DNA from: UBA668 sp963720695
GTDB taxonomy: Bacteria; Actinomycetota; Acidimicrobiia; Acidimicrobiales; Ilumatobacteraceae
DNA length: 64,000 nt
Assembly: GCA_963720695.1 (NCBI GenBank)
Contig: CAVRGG010000007.1
Coordinates: 372,001 to 436,000, forward strand
Reading direction: 5' to 3'
The translations under genes were made by a program, and so were the position numbers. Every line of letters begins with the position of its first letter. Position 1 is the stretch's first letter. Below, piece after piece: positions 16,570 through 25,212 of this stretch. The notes below the pieces were generated by a model, which had not been told where the DNA came from, ran no database searches, and worked only from the letters and a program-made list of their open reading frames with translations.

Positions 16570-17672
16570 GTGCGACGCGGTCGGATGATCGCGTGCTCGT
16601 TGCTCGCCGTGGTCGCAGGGTGCACCACGCAGCCCGCTGCGGGTTCGACCACCACGACGACCACGAGCACGACAGCACGACCACCAGCACGACCACCAGC
16701 ACGACCGCGGCGAGCACGACCGCGGCGAGCACGACCGTGCCGCCGCTCGACATCGTCGGCTCGACGCTCGCCGCCGTGTGGGATCGGCCCGGCACGCTGC
16801 AGCAGTACTACGGAGCCGACGGTTCGCCCACAGGACTGTTCTCCGGCACGCGGATGCCCGTCCGCGGCGGCGCACCCGGCGGTGTGCTGCTCGGCTTCGC
16901 CGAACGATCCGGTCGCGGGCAGCAGCGCGAGGTGGCCGACGAGTTCGACGGTGTCGCCATGCTGCTGACCTTCGCCGGGGATCCCGGCCCCGGCGAGCGC
17001 TACGTCGTCCAGACGGCGCTGCCCCTCGCCGTCGCCGCAGGGGAGGGCATGGTGATCGGCGCGCGCTGCGACAGCACTCGCCCCGACGACTTCTCGCACG
17101 TCCTGCGCCTGCGCTTCGGCCAGGACGGTCCCGATGTCGTCGAGGCGTGGCGAATCGACGCATCGGCAGGCGAGTTCATCGTCGACGATCCCGCCACCAT
17201 CGGATGCCGCGGATTCAAGGGCGCGCCCGTGGCTGCCGATGGCACCGGCATGCTCGCGCTCCACGACGGTGTGATCGGGGTCTCGGCCACGCTCGACCTC
17301 AGCGGCGCCACGCCCGCGACGACGGCGTTCGTCGAAGTCGCTGGCCGGCTGGTCGGCTCGCAACGGGCGCTCGGGTTGATGCGCCGCGGGACCGACGAGG
17401 TGGTCTGGCTGGAGGACGCGCTCGGCTGGGACGACACCGGCACGCCCGTGTGGCGGGTGGTCGCCTCCCAGGTCATGCCCGCTCGCGCCGCGGGTGAGGC
17501 GACGCAGACGGACTGCCGTCGGGCCGATGGCGCGCTTGCGATCGGCATCGGCCCGATCGACCAGGCGTCGGCCGCACCGAGGGTGGCGTGGGTCGTCGAT
17601 CCCACCGGCCACCAGTTCGTCCCCACCGATCCGGCCGGCGTCACGTGCACGCAGGAAGGAACGGGGGACTGA
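16570..17672 (+). CDS. Exported lipoprotein with Ser/Thr-rich linker, frameshifted
   Basis: From GTG 16570 the frame encodes a basic n-region, a hydrophobic core and the lipobox VVAGC, followed by TTQPAAGS and a Thr-rich run. Near 16672 the frame breaks inside the low-complexity repeat; the other frame continues with STT/AAS repeats and a 300-residue domain starting PPLDIVGSTLAAVWDRPG. One missing base (or two extra) would restore a 367-residue lipoprotein. The mature domain has regular beta-type alternation, two apparent halves and several Cys, but I recognise no family. It follows moaA by 2 nt and precedes a second exported protein by 2 nt, so it is in the same transcript. Confidence 0.7.
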
Positions 17673-17674
17673 CC

Positions 17675-18643
17675 GTGCGGATCCGCTCGGCGGCCGTGCT
17701 CGCGTGTGTCGGTGCGCTCGCCCTTGCCTCGTCGGTCGGTGCCGACACCATCGACGTACCGGCCACCGTCTCCAACGTCGCCGTACGACTGACCCCGCCA
17801 CCCGGCCCGTCGATCGGCGGGTGTCGGGTGTTCCCGAACGACAGCCAGTGGAACGTCGACGTGTCGAAGGCGCCGCTGAACGGACGGAGCGCGCAGATCA
17901 TCGCCTCGATCCAGGCGCACGGTGGCGACTACCTGCATCCCGACTTCGGGTCCGATCCCGCGTACGGGATCCCCTATGTCGTCGTGCCCCAGGGACAGGC
18001 GACCGTGCCGATCACGTATGACGCGTACGGCGACGAGAGCGACCCGGGACCGTTTCCGATCCCGCTGACCGCACCGGTCGAGAGCGGTGGCGACCGTCAT
18101 GTGCTCGTGGTCCGCCAGGGCACCTGCGACCTCTTCGAACTGTACGTCGCCAGGCGCAGCGGCGCCGGATGGGTCGCAGCCAGCGGGGCGCGCTTCGATC
18201 TGCGCACCAACGAACTGCGCCCGATCGGTTGGACCAGTGCCGACGCCGCCGGGCTCCCGATCCTGCCCGGTCTCGTGCGCTACGACGAGGTGGCCGCCGG
18301 TCATGTCGACCATGCCATCCGCGTCACCTTCGATCGGACCCAGCGCGGGTTCATCCTTCCGGCGACGCATTTCGCGTCGAGCGTCACCGACATCGACGCG
18401 CCCCCGATGGGGATGCGTCTGCGGTTGGCCGCCGGCTACGACATCTCCGGGTTCACCGGACAGGCGCGAGTGATCGCCCAGGCGATGAAGACCTATGGGT
18501 TGATCGTCGCCGACAACGGCAGCAACTGGTTCTTCCAGGGTGGTGCCGATCCACGGTGGGACGACACCAGTCTGAACCAGCTCAAGGCCATTCCGGGCAC
18601 CGCCTTCGAGGTGGTGGCGAGCGGGCCGGTGCGCACCGGCTGA
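17675..18643 (+). CDS. Secreted protein of unknown function
   Basis: The GTG start gives a 322-residue protein with a clear Sec signal peptide (VRIRSAAVLACVGALALASSVGA, cleavage likely after GADT). The mature part contains GCRVFPNDSQWNVDVSKAPLN, DYLHPDFGSDPAYGIPYVVV, DESDPGPFPIP, GDRHVLVV, TCDLFELY and MKTYGLIVADNGSNWFFQG, a pattern I associate with a widespread but uncharacterised bacterial secreted family that may be carbohydrate- or surface-related. Two conserved Cys could form a disulfide. It lies between moaA and the pilus operon, which has its own promoter. No function is assigned. Confidence 0.75.
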   Translation: MRIRSAAVLACVGALALASSVGADTIDVPATVSNVAVRLTPPPGPSIGGCRVFPNDSQWNVDVSKAPLNGRSAQIIASIQAHGGDYLHPDFGSDPAYGIPYVVVPQGQATVPITYDAYGDESDPGPFPIPLTAPVESGGDRHVLVVRQGTCDLFELYVARRSGAGWVAASGARFDLRTNELRPIGWTSADAAGLPILPGLVRYDEVAAGHVDHAIRVTFDRTQRGFILPATHFASSVTDIDAPPMGMRLRLAAGYDISGFTGQARVIAQAMKTYGLIVADNGSNWFFQGGADPRWDDTSLNQLKAIPGTAFEVVASGPVRTG

Positions 18644-18667
18644 CGCGCCACGAGTGTCAAGTTCTTC

Positions 18668-18695
18668 TCAAGTCGAGGTGCGACACGGCCGATAG
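18668..18695 (+). promoter_or_regulatory. Sigma-28-like promoter before the pilus operon
   Basis: TCAAG (18668-18672) and GCCGATAG (18688-18695), separated by 15 nt, resemble the FliA/WhiG-type consensus TAAA-N15-GCCGATAA. A TCAAG repeat also lies 15 nt upstream. The predicted transcript would start near 18703, leaving a short leader before the GTG at 18740. Confidence 0.5.
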
Positions 18696-18739
18696 AGGAG
18701 TGACCGACATCGGTCCTTCGAGCCTGGCGAGGTCACACG

Positions 18740-20560
18740 GTGAGCCCTGCGAACACGACCGTTCCCAACAGCCCCTCGGACGCGCCGCAGTCCGGGACCG
18801 GCAAGGCGCCCTGGCGGAACAAGGGACGCTCGGCTCCGGAGCACGCCACGGTGTCGGCCGGGCCGTCGAGCACGCCACCGCGGCTCGGCGAACTGCTCGC
18901 TGCCCGTGGCCTGGTGAACACCGACCAGCTCCGGGACGCACTGCTCGCCCAGTCGGCACAGGGCACGAAGCTGGGTGCCACGTTGGTCGGCCTCGGTCTG
19001 TTGACCGAGCGCGAACTGGCCGAGGCCCTGGCGGAACAGTCGGGGCTCGGCCTCGTCGACCTCGCGCACGAGGACATCGACCGTGACGTGGCGCTCCTGC
19101 TCCCTGAGATCGAGGCCAAGCGGCTGGAGGTCATCCCGATCCGACGCGAAGGCGAACGGATCCTCGTCGCGGTCGCCGATCCCTACGCGGACGGGCTGCA
19201 GAAGGAACTCATCGCCCGGCTCGACGCACCCGTGCGCCTGCAGGTCGCCGCGGGCTCGGACATCCTCCAGACCCTGTCGTCGTTGCACGTTCGACTCGAC
19301 GAGATGGACGACGCCCTGCGCATCTTCGAGCAGCGGACCGAGCAGCGCCGGCGGCTCGCGAGTGAGCAGTCGACCGAGATCACCGTGGTCGACGAGAACG
19401 CACCCGTGGTACGTGTCATCAACCTGATTCTCGAGCACGCGGTGCGCGAGCGGGCGAGCGACGTCCACATCGAGCCGTCCGACGGCGATGTCCGCGTTCG
19501 GGTCCGCACCGACGGTGCACTCCACCAGGTGATGACGCTGCCCGAGGAGATGGCGCTCGCGCTGCTGTCGCGCATCAAGGTGATGGCCAATCTGAACATC
19601 GTCGAACGCCGTCGACCCCAGGACGGCAACTTCGCCACCGAGGTGCTCGGTCGGGACGTGGATGTTCGTGTCGCGACATCACCGACGCTGTTCGGTGAGA
19701 CGTGCGTGCTCCGGCTGTTGGACAAGCGCAAGAGCTTCTTCGAGCTGTCCACGCTCGGCATGCCCGCCGACACCGAGGCTCGCTACCGGAGGCTGATCCG
19801 GATGCCGTTCGGTCTGGTCGTCTGCGCCGGTCCCACGGGAGCCGGCAAGACCACCACCCTGTACGCCACGCTGGCCGCCGTCAACGGCGACACCCTCAAG
19901 GTCGCCACGATCGAGGATCCGGTGGAGTACGTGATCCCGACGATCAGCCAGATCCAGATCCACGAGGCCGCCGGGCTGACGTTCGCCAGCGGCCTGCGGG
20001 CGATCCTTCGCCAGGACCCCGACAAGATCCTCGTCGGCGAGATCCGCGACGTGGAGACGGCCCGCATCGCCGTCCAGGCGGCGCTGACCGGCCACTTCGT
20101 GATGTCGTCGCTGCACGCCACGGACGCCAGCGCGGCGCTGCACCGCTTCCTCGACATGGGGATCGAGCCGTACCTCCTGGCGTCGTCGTTGACCGGGGTG
20201 GTCGGCCAACGGCTGGTTCGTCGGAACTGTCCTCGCTGCACCGAGGTGTACGAGCCCGGTGTGGAGGAACTGGCGTTCCTCGAACGGGTGCTCGGGCCGA
20301 CGACCGAGGCGAGCTTCCGGCGCGGGACCGGCTGCAACTTCTGTCGGAACACGGGCTTCTTCGAACGCGTCGGGGTCTACGAGGTGCTCGAGGTGACCGA
20401 CGAGATCCGTCGGTTGATGGTCGAGCACGGTAGCCAGACGGCGGTGCGCAAGGTCGCCGAGGAGCAGGGCATGCGCACGCTCGCTCGGCAGGCGGTCCAA
20501 CTCGCGATCCAAGGGACGACGACGCTCGCCGAGGTCCTCCGAACGGTGGTGGTGGCCTGA
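18740..20560 (+). CDS. pilB: Type IV pilus/type II secretion assembly ATPase (PilB/GspE)
   Basis: The 606-residue protein has a Ser/Pro-rich start, a MshEN domain (about residues 45-190: LGELLAARGLVNTDQLRDALLAQ, LTERELAEALAEQ), an N2 domain with ASDVHIEPSDGDVRVRVRTDG, and the motor core with Walker A GPTGAGKTT (about 364-372), the Asp box IEDPVEY, Walker B ILVGEIRD and the His box SSLHATDA. Two CxxC pairs (NCPRC, GCNFC) form the family zinc site. MshEN domains often bind cyclic di-GMP. It powers polymerisation of the pilins encoded just downstream. Start GTG was chosen by frame and sigma-28-like promoter position. Confidence 0.95.
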   Translation: MSPANTTVPNSPSDAPQSGTGKAPWRNKGRSAPEHATVSAGPSSTPPRLGELLAARGLVNTDQLRDALLAQSAQGTKLGATLVGLGLLTERELAEALAEQSGLGLVDLAHEDIDRDVALLLPEIEAKRLEVIPIRREGERILVAVADPYADGLQKELIARLDAPVRLQVAAGSDILQTLSSLHVRLDEMDDALRIFEQRTEQRRRLASEQSTEITVVDENAPVVRVINLILEHAVRERASDVHIEPSDGDVRVRVRTDGALHQVMTLPEEMALALLSRIKVMANLNIVERRRPQDGNFATEVLGRDVDVRVATSPTLFGETCVLRLLDKRKSFFELSTLGMPADTEARYRRLIRMPFGLVVCAGPTGAGKTTTLYATLAAVNGDTLKVATIEDPVEYVIPTISQIQIHEAAGLTFASGLRAILRQDPDKILVGEIRDVETARIAVQAALTGHFVMSSLHATDASAALHRFLDMGIEPYLLASSLTGVVGQRLVRRNCPRCTEVYEPGVEELAFLERVLGPTTEASFRRGTGCNFCRNTGFFERVGVYEVLEVTDEIRRLMVEHGSQTAVRKVAEEQGMRTLARQAVQLAIQGTTTLAEVLRTVVVA

Positions 20561-21774
20561 TGGTCCAGTACGACTACGCCGCGACCGACGTCGCCGGCAA
20601 CACGATCAAGGACAAGATCGAAGCCGACGACGAGGTGGAGGCCCGGCGGCAGCTGCTGCTCGCCAACCTCGACGTCCGGTCGCTGGAGCGACACACCTCC
20701 CTCCTGCGACGTGAGTTCGGGCCCAAGGTTCGGGTCAAGCCCGTCGAGATCCTTCACGCCAGTCGACAACTGGCGGCGTTCCTCCGCGCCGGTCTCACGG
20801 TGGTCGACGGCCTCGGCATCATCGCCCGTACCTCGTCCAACCCCACGCTGTCCCACGCGCTGCTGGACACTCGTGATCAGGTGCGCCAGGGCGTCCCGTT
20901 CGACGACGCCCTCGCCGCCCATGAGAACATCCTTCCCCGGTACTACCTCGGCGTCATCCGCTCGGCGGGTCTGACGGGACGTCTCGACGAGGCGCTGGAA
21001 CAGATCTCGACGTACATGGAGCGTGAGCTCGAGGCGCGGGGCCGCATCAAGGCGGCGCTGGCCTATCCGATGGTCATCATCTCCATGTCCCTCGTGTCCG
21101 TGGTGATCCTCACCGTGTGGGTGCTCCCGAAGTTCGTCGACCTGTTCGATCAGCTGCACGCCGATCTTCCCTTCAGCACGCGAACGCTGATGGGCCTGGC
21201 CAAGCTGTCGCAGACCTACTGGTACGTCTACCCGATCGTGCTGGCGGCGCTGATCGCGGTGTCGATCTGGTCGCGTCGCACCGAGCGTGGTCGGAACATG
21301 CTCGACCACCTCGTGTTCCGCCTGCCCGTGGTCGGTGAGATCGTGCTCTTCGCCGGGGTCGAGCGTGTGTGTCGGATCCTGTCGGCGCTCTGGGCCGCGG
21401 GAGTGCCGGTGACCGAGGCGATGGCGGCGGCCGTGCAGAGTGCGGACAACGCCGTGTTCGCCGAGCGCCTCATCCCGGTCCAGGAGGCGGTGCTGGCCGG
21501 TGAGGGGCTGGCCGAGCCACTGGCGAGCTGCGGGTTGTTCCCCGATGCCGCTGTCCAGATGATCGTCGTCGGCGAGGCGACGGGCACGCTCGCCCAGCAG
21601 CTGGAGAACGCGGCCGACTTCTACGGACGCGAGCTGGAAGTGAAGCTTCGTCGGGTGACGAGCTACTTCGAGCCCGCGATCATCGTCGTCGTCGGTGTCG
21701 TGGTCGGCTTCGTCGCGGTCGCACTCGTCCAGGCCATGTACGGCTCGCTCGGCGGCGGGCAGCCGACGCCATGA
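20560..21774 (+). CDS. pilC: Pilus/secretion inner-membrane platform protein (PilC/GspF)
   Basis: The ATG overlaps the ATPase stop by one base (TGATG). The 404-residue protein has the duplicated GspF domain: residues about 70-195 with ASRQLAAFLRAGLTVVDGL and a helix ending LAYPMVIISMSLVSVVILTVWVLPKF, and residues 270-395 with FAGVERVCRILSALWAAGVPVTEAM and the final membrane helix FEPAIIVVVGVVVGFVAVALV. It anchors the ATPase at the membrane and extracts pilin subunits. Length is typical (about 400). Confidence 0.95.
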   Translation: MVQYDYAATDVAGNTIKDKIEADDEVEARRQLLLANLDVRSLERHTSLLRREFGPKVRVKPVEILHASRQLAAFLRAGLTVVDGLGIIARTSSNPTLSHALLDTRDQVRQGVPFDDALAAHENILPRYYLGVIRSAGLTGRLDEALEQISTYMERELEARGRIKAALAYPMVIISMSLVSVVILTVWVLPKFVDLFDQLHADLPFSTRTLMGLAKLSQTYWYVYPIVLAALIAVSIWSRRTERGRNMLDHLVFRLPVVGEIVLFAGVERVCRILSALWAAGVPVTEAMAAAVQSADNAVFAERLIPVQEAVLAGEGLAEPLASCGLFPDAAVQMIVVGEATGTLAQQLENAADFYGRELEVKLRRVTSYFEPAIIVVVGVVVGFVAVALVQAMYGSLGGGQPTP

Positions 21775-22172
21775 ATCGGCGCTGCTCCGATCGGGGCGTG
21801 ACCCTGCTGGAGCTGCTGGTGACGATCGTCCTGATGGGGCTCGCCTTCACCGCCGTGTTCGGCGGCATGGGCCTGTTCCTGCGGACCGAGAGCGTGCAGC
21901 GGTCGAACGCCCGCATCGACACCGAGCTGCGCACCTATGCCGAGGCCGTGCTCGGCCTGCCGTACGTCGCGTGCGCCGACGCCGGCTCGTACGCGGCGGT
22001 CGCGGCACCCAAGGGACTCACACCCCGCGTCACGGTCGCGTACTGGAACGGCGACCTGCCCGCCGGGTACAGCTCGAAGTGCTCCACGGACCTCGGAGTG
22101 CAGCAGATCACCATCGTCCTGACAGGGACCGACGGGGTCTCGGGCACGCTCGTCGTCGGGAAGTCGCGATGA
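21771..22172 (+). CDS. Type IV prepilin-like minor pilin
   Basis: This 133-residue protein overlaps pilC by 4 nt. The start MNRRCSDRG/VTLLELLVTIVLMGLAFTA is a class III prepilin leader: basic, cleavage after Gly, Glu at +5 and a hydrophobic helix. A pair of Cys (ACAD and KCSTD) frames the globular part. Prepilin peptidase would process it, but that gene is not in the window. Its size and position suggest a minor pilin or pseudopilin (GspH/I-like). Confidence 0.88.
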   Translation: MNRRCSDRGVTLLELLVTIVLMGLAFTAVFGGMGLFLRTESVQRSNARIDTELRTYAEAVLGLPYVACADAGSYAAVAAPKGLTPRVTVAYWNGDLPAGYSSKCSTDLGVQQITIVLTGTDGVSGTLVVGKSR

Positions 22173-22705
22173 CCACCGTTCGCCGAGATCGCGGCTTCAC
22201 GCTGGTCGAGCTGATCGTCGTCGTCTCGATCATGGTCGTCATCTCCTCCTCGGTCGGCGCCGCGCTGTTCCTCGGCTTCCGGACCACGACGAACACGTAC
22301 ACGCGCCTCGACCAGAGCAACGCGGCGATGTCGATCAACCGCTTCCTCACCGGTGATCTGCTCTCGGCGGAGGGTCCGGTCCTGGTGAACAGCGCCACCG
22401 ATGCGACGTGTGGCGGCACCGCCCCGTTGAAGGTGTGGTCACGGTCGTCGGCATCCGCCGGCGCGCCGGACACCATCACGGTGTGGGCGAGGTCGGGCAA
22501 CGATCTGATCCGCCGCACCTGCGTCGACGGCACGACCGCTTCGTCGACGGTGGTGGCGACCGGCATCGACGGGTTCGCCCCGGCGGCGTGCCCGGCGCCG
22601 TGCACTGCACCGACGGTCACGGTCACCTTCAGTGCGGCAGGGACCGACGCGATCGCGGGCCAGAGCTGGACGCTCACGGTCCGCAGGCGGGGGGCGACGT
22701 CGTGA
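22169..22705 (+). CDS. Type IV prepilin-like minor pilin (GspJ/PilW-like position)
   Basis: The ATG overlaps the previous stop (ATGA), giving 178 residues. MTTVRRDRG/FTLVELIVVVSIMVVI is a textbook prepilin leader with Phe+1 and Glu+5. The globular domain contains four to five Cys (ATCGG, RTCVDG, ACPAPC), suggesting a disulfide-stabilised loop. It is the second of three consecutive leader-bearing proteins, an arrangement seen in minor-pilin clusters that prime pilus assembly. Confidence 0.88.
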   Translation: MTTVRRDRGFTLVELIVVVSIMVVISSSVGAALFLGFRTTTNTYTRLDQSNAAMSINRFLTGDLLSAEGPVLVNSATDATCGGTAPLKVWSRSSASAGAPDTITVWARSGNDLIRRTCVDGTTASSTVVATGIDGFAPAACPAPCTAPTVTVTFSAAGTDAIAGQSWTLTVRRRGATS

Positions 22706-24525
22706 GCGCCCGATCGGACCGGGGCTCGTCGTTGATCATGGCGATCGTGTTCGTCACGGTCGTCGGCATGGTCATCGCCGGGGCGCTCAGCTATTCAGCG
22801 GTGAGTCTCAACGCGACGGCTCGCCACTACGTGCCCGCCCGTGACCGTCTCTACACCGCCGACGCGGCGGCGAAAGCGGCGATCGCCTACGTGCTGGCGC
22901 ACCCGGCCGAGGGGCGCTCCGAGGCCGACGGCGGGTGCAAGGAGGTCCGCACGTACGGCGAGGTGGACGGCGAGCCCGTCACCGTGCAGATCTGTCCCCA
23001 GGGTTCGGACTCGCTGACGACGAAGGGCGGAGGGTCGAGTTGGGGCCTGCAGACGCTCGCGACCGGATCCGAGGTCGGCCTCGACGTGTCCGGAGCGGCC
23101 GGACTGCAAGTCAACGGCAACGTGAGCGCCAACTCGTCGATCGCCATCGGCAAGCAGGGTTCGCTGGTCGTCAACGGTGGCGTGGTGAAGGCTCGCGGCG
23201 GGTGCAGCGGCACGGTGATCGTCGACGGAGTGGTGCTGCCGTCGTGCACGGTGGCGACCGCACCGGCCGCCGATCCCGGCTACACGACGGGACTCGCCGC
23301 GGCCCCGGCGGCGGCTGTCGGCTCGTGCAACAACTCGACGAAGATCGCCGACCTGGGGCCCGGCACCTGGACGTCGGCGACGCTGACTGCTGCGATCGGG
23401 TCGTGCGACTACATCTGGATGGAGCCCGGGATCCACTACCTCGACTCCGTGTCGTGGACCGTCAAGGGTCGGGTCGTGGCCGGGGCGCTCACCGGCAACA
23501 TCAAGACCTCGGCGTTCGGTGAGGCGTGCCAGCGAGGCGGGTCGCCCACGAAGGGCGCGATGCTCGTGTTCGGGGGCACCTCGACCCTCACCCTCTCCGG
23601 GAGCGCGGGGACGGTCGAAGTCTGCGGGCTCTCGGTCAGCCAGCCATCGCTCGGCCGGTCGGTGCAGTTGCCCGTGTTCGGCCTGACGAGTGATGTCGGC
23701 ACGACCGAGTCCGACACGCTGGCCACCACAGAGGACCCGGAGGGGAAGAACTGGGCGAACTCCGAGTACGCCCGAACCATCGATGGCGCCGTGGCGACCT
23801 ATCGGCTGGCGAAGAAGAAGACCTCGACGCCGTTGGTGTTCCGGGAGGTCAAGGGCAGCAAGGCCATTCCGGCGGCGGTGACCACGCTGACGGCGGATCT
23901 CACCGGCCTCACCACCGCGACGACGACGTTCACCCTGACGGTGCTCAACGCGAACGGAGCCACGGCGTGCACCGGCCCTTCCGGCTCGCTGCCCACTTCG
24001 TCGCTGTCGGTGGTGTCGGTCAATCTCACGTGCAGCCGAGCGCTCGTCGCCCCGCTGACCGTGCAGTTCGTGGCGACCGCCTCGAACAGCGGGAAAACGC
24101 GAACCGTCAGCGTGGATGGTCTGGTCCTTCGCTACACGGCTGCCGGCGCGACGATGTCGGCGCAGTCCGGATGCGTCGTCGCCCCCGGTGGCTGCGACGT
24201 CATCTCGTCGTCGGGCAACAAGAACCAGCTCTGGCTCGACGGCGAGGTGTACCTCCCCAGGGCCAAGGTGTCGCTCCAGGTGCCCAACCTGTCCAGCGCC
24301 TTCTCCACGCTCGGTGTCGTCGTGCGAGTGCTGGCCGTCAAGACCACCGGGTCCACCGCGGCCGTGCCGATCGTCGCCGTCGACAACGGTGCGCTCAACC
24401 CGGGCGACGTGACGGTGACGGCCGACATCGGCGAGGCCACGTGGATGGAGTGTCGCGTCGAGTTCGGAGTGAGCGGTCCCGCCATCTCTTCGACGACGGT
24501 GCGCAGTTGCACCGCGTCGCGCTGA
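22702..24525 (+). CDS. Large PilX-like pilus-associated protein
   Basis: Starting at GTG 22702 (GTGA overlap), the 607-residue protein has an N-terminus SARSDRG/SSLIMAIVFVTVVGMVIAGALSYSAV that looks like a PilX-type leader: Gly before a hydrophobic helix but without Glu at +5. The rest is a long extracellular domain rich in Gly, Ser and Thr with paired Cys and a beta-solenoid-like stretch (LDVSGAAGLQVNGNVSANSSIAIGKQGSLVV). PilX/PilY-like proteins cap or decorate pili and often mediate adhesion. This one is several times longer than classic PilX, so it may be the tip adhesin of this pilus. That role is inference. Confidence 0.75.
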   Translation: MSARSDRGSSLIMAIVFVTVVGMVIAGALSYSAVSLNATARHYVPARDRLYTADAAAKAAIAYVLAHPAEGRSEADGGCKEVRTYGEVDGEPVTVQICPQGSDSLTTKGGGSSWGLQTLATGSEVGLDVSGAAGLQVNGNVSANSSIAIGKQGSLVVNGGVVKARGGCSGTVIVDGVVLPSCTVATAPAADPGYTTGLAAAPAAAVGSCNNSTKIADLGPGTWTSATLTAAIGSCDYIWMEPGIHYLDSVSWTVKGRVVAGALTGNIKTSAFGEACQRGGSPTKGAMLVFGGTSTLTLSGSAGTVEVCGLSVSQPSLGRSVQLPVFGLTSDVGTTESDTLATTEDPEGKNWANSEYARTIDGAVATYRLAKKKTSTPLVFREVKGSKAIPAAVTTLTADLTGLTTATTTFTLTVLNANGATACTGPSGSLPTSSLSVVSVNLTCSRALVAPLTVQFVATASNSGKTRTVSVDGLVLRYTAAGATMSAQSGCVVAPGGCDVISSSGNKNQLWLDGEVYLPRAKVSLQVPNLSSAFSTLGVVVRVLAVKTTGSTAAVPIVAVDNGALNPGDVTVTADIGEATWMECRVEFGVSGPAISSTTVRSCTASR

Positions 24526-24590
24526 CGGGCCGACCCGACACGCTCGGTGATGCACCGACGCTCGCCGCGCGTACTACAGTTCCGTGACGG

Positions 24591-25106
24591 ATGAGTGACC
24601 TGACTTTCACACACCTCGATCCCATGGGTCGGGCCCGCATGGTCGACGTGACCCCGAAGGAGCCCACCCACCGGCGAGCCGTCGCTCGCGGCAAGGTGTT
24701 CATGTCGCCCGAGACCACCGCGGCCGTCGCCAATCGTGAGGTCAAGAAGGGCGATGTGCTCGCCGTGGCCAGGGTCGCAGCCATCCAGGCCGCCAAGCGC
24801 ACCAGCGACATGATCCCGCTGTGCCACCCGCTGCTGGTGGGCTCGGTGAGCGTCAACTTCGAGATCGGTGACGACACCATCGAGATCGAGGTCCAGGTCG
24901 ACACCGTCGACCGCACCGGGGTGGAGATGGAGGCCCTGCACGCCTGTGCCGTGGCCGCCTTGACCATCTACGACATGTGCAAGTCCGCCGATCGCGCCAT
25001 GGTCATCGGCGAGCTGGCGCTCTGGGAGAAAACCGGCGGCCGCAGCGGGACGTACCGCCGGCCCGCTAACATTGCATCCGTTGTTACGAATGAAGTAGAA
25101 CCGTAA
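24591..25106 (+). CDS. moaC: Cyclic pyranopterin monophosphate synthase MoaC
   Basis: The 171-residue protein is MoaC, which converts the MoaA product to cyclic pyranopterin monophosphate in molybdenum cofactor synthesis. Family motifs are all present: MVDVTPKEPTHRRAVARG, AIQAAKRTSDMIPLCHPL with the catalytic Lys/His region, TVDRTGVEMEALHACAVAALTIYDMCKS. Length is normal. It sits 65 nt after the pilus operon, well separated from moeA-moaA at 14-16 kb, so the pilus genes appear to be inserted within the cofactor gene group. The 3' end carries one arm of an inverted repeat that spans into the next intergenic region. Confidence 0.96.
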   Translation: MSDLTFTHLDPMGRARMVDVTPKEPTHRRAVARGKVFMSPETTAAVANREVKKGDVLAVARVAAIQAAKRTSDMIPLCHPLLVGSVSVNFEIGDDTIEIEVQVDTVDRTGVEMEALHACAVAALTIYDMCKSADRAMVIGELALWEKTGGRSGTYRRPANIASVVTNEVEP

Positions 25107-25119
25107 TGAAACGGATGCC
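25075..25119. repeat. Interrupted inverted repeat over the moaC end
   Basis: GCATCCGTT (25075-25083) pairs with AACGGATGC (25111-25119), and inside it TTACG (25085-25089) pairs with CGTAA (25103-25107). The locally AT-rich centre differs from the surroundings. It could be an RNA hairpin ending the moaC message or an operator for the next gene; there is no T-run. Confidence 0.5.
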
Positions 25120-25212
25120 GGAACGTTCCACGCTGTTCATCAGCCCGGCACCACAGATCGCGTGAACATCATGTCCAAAGACCTTCCTCTCTCGCAGGAG
25201 ACACGGTAAGCC

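Noticed and set aside
16650..16745. Thr/Ser codon repeats in the lipoprotein as a phase-variable tract
   Set aside because: The repeat units are multiples of 3 nt, so slippage would not switch the frame; a single-base error explains the shift better.
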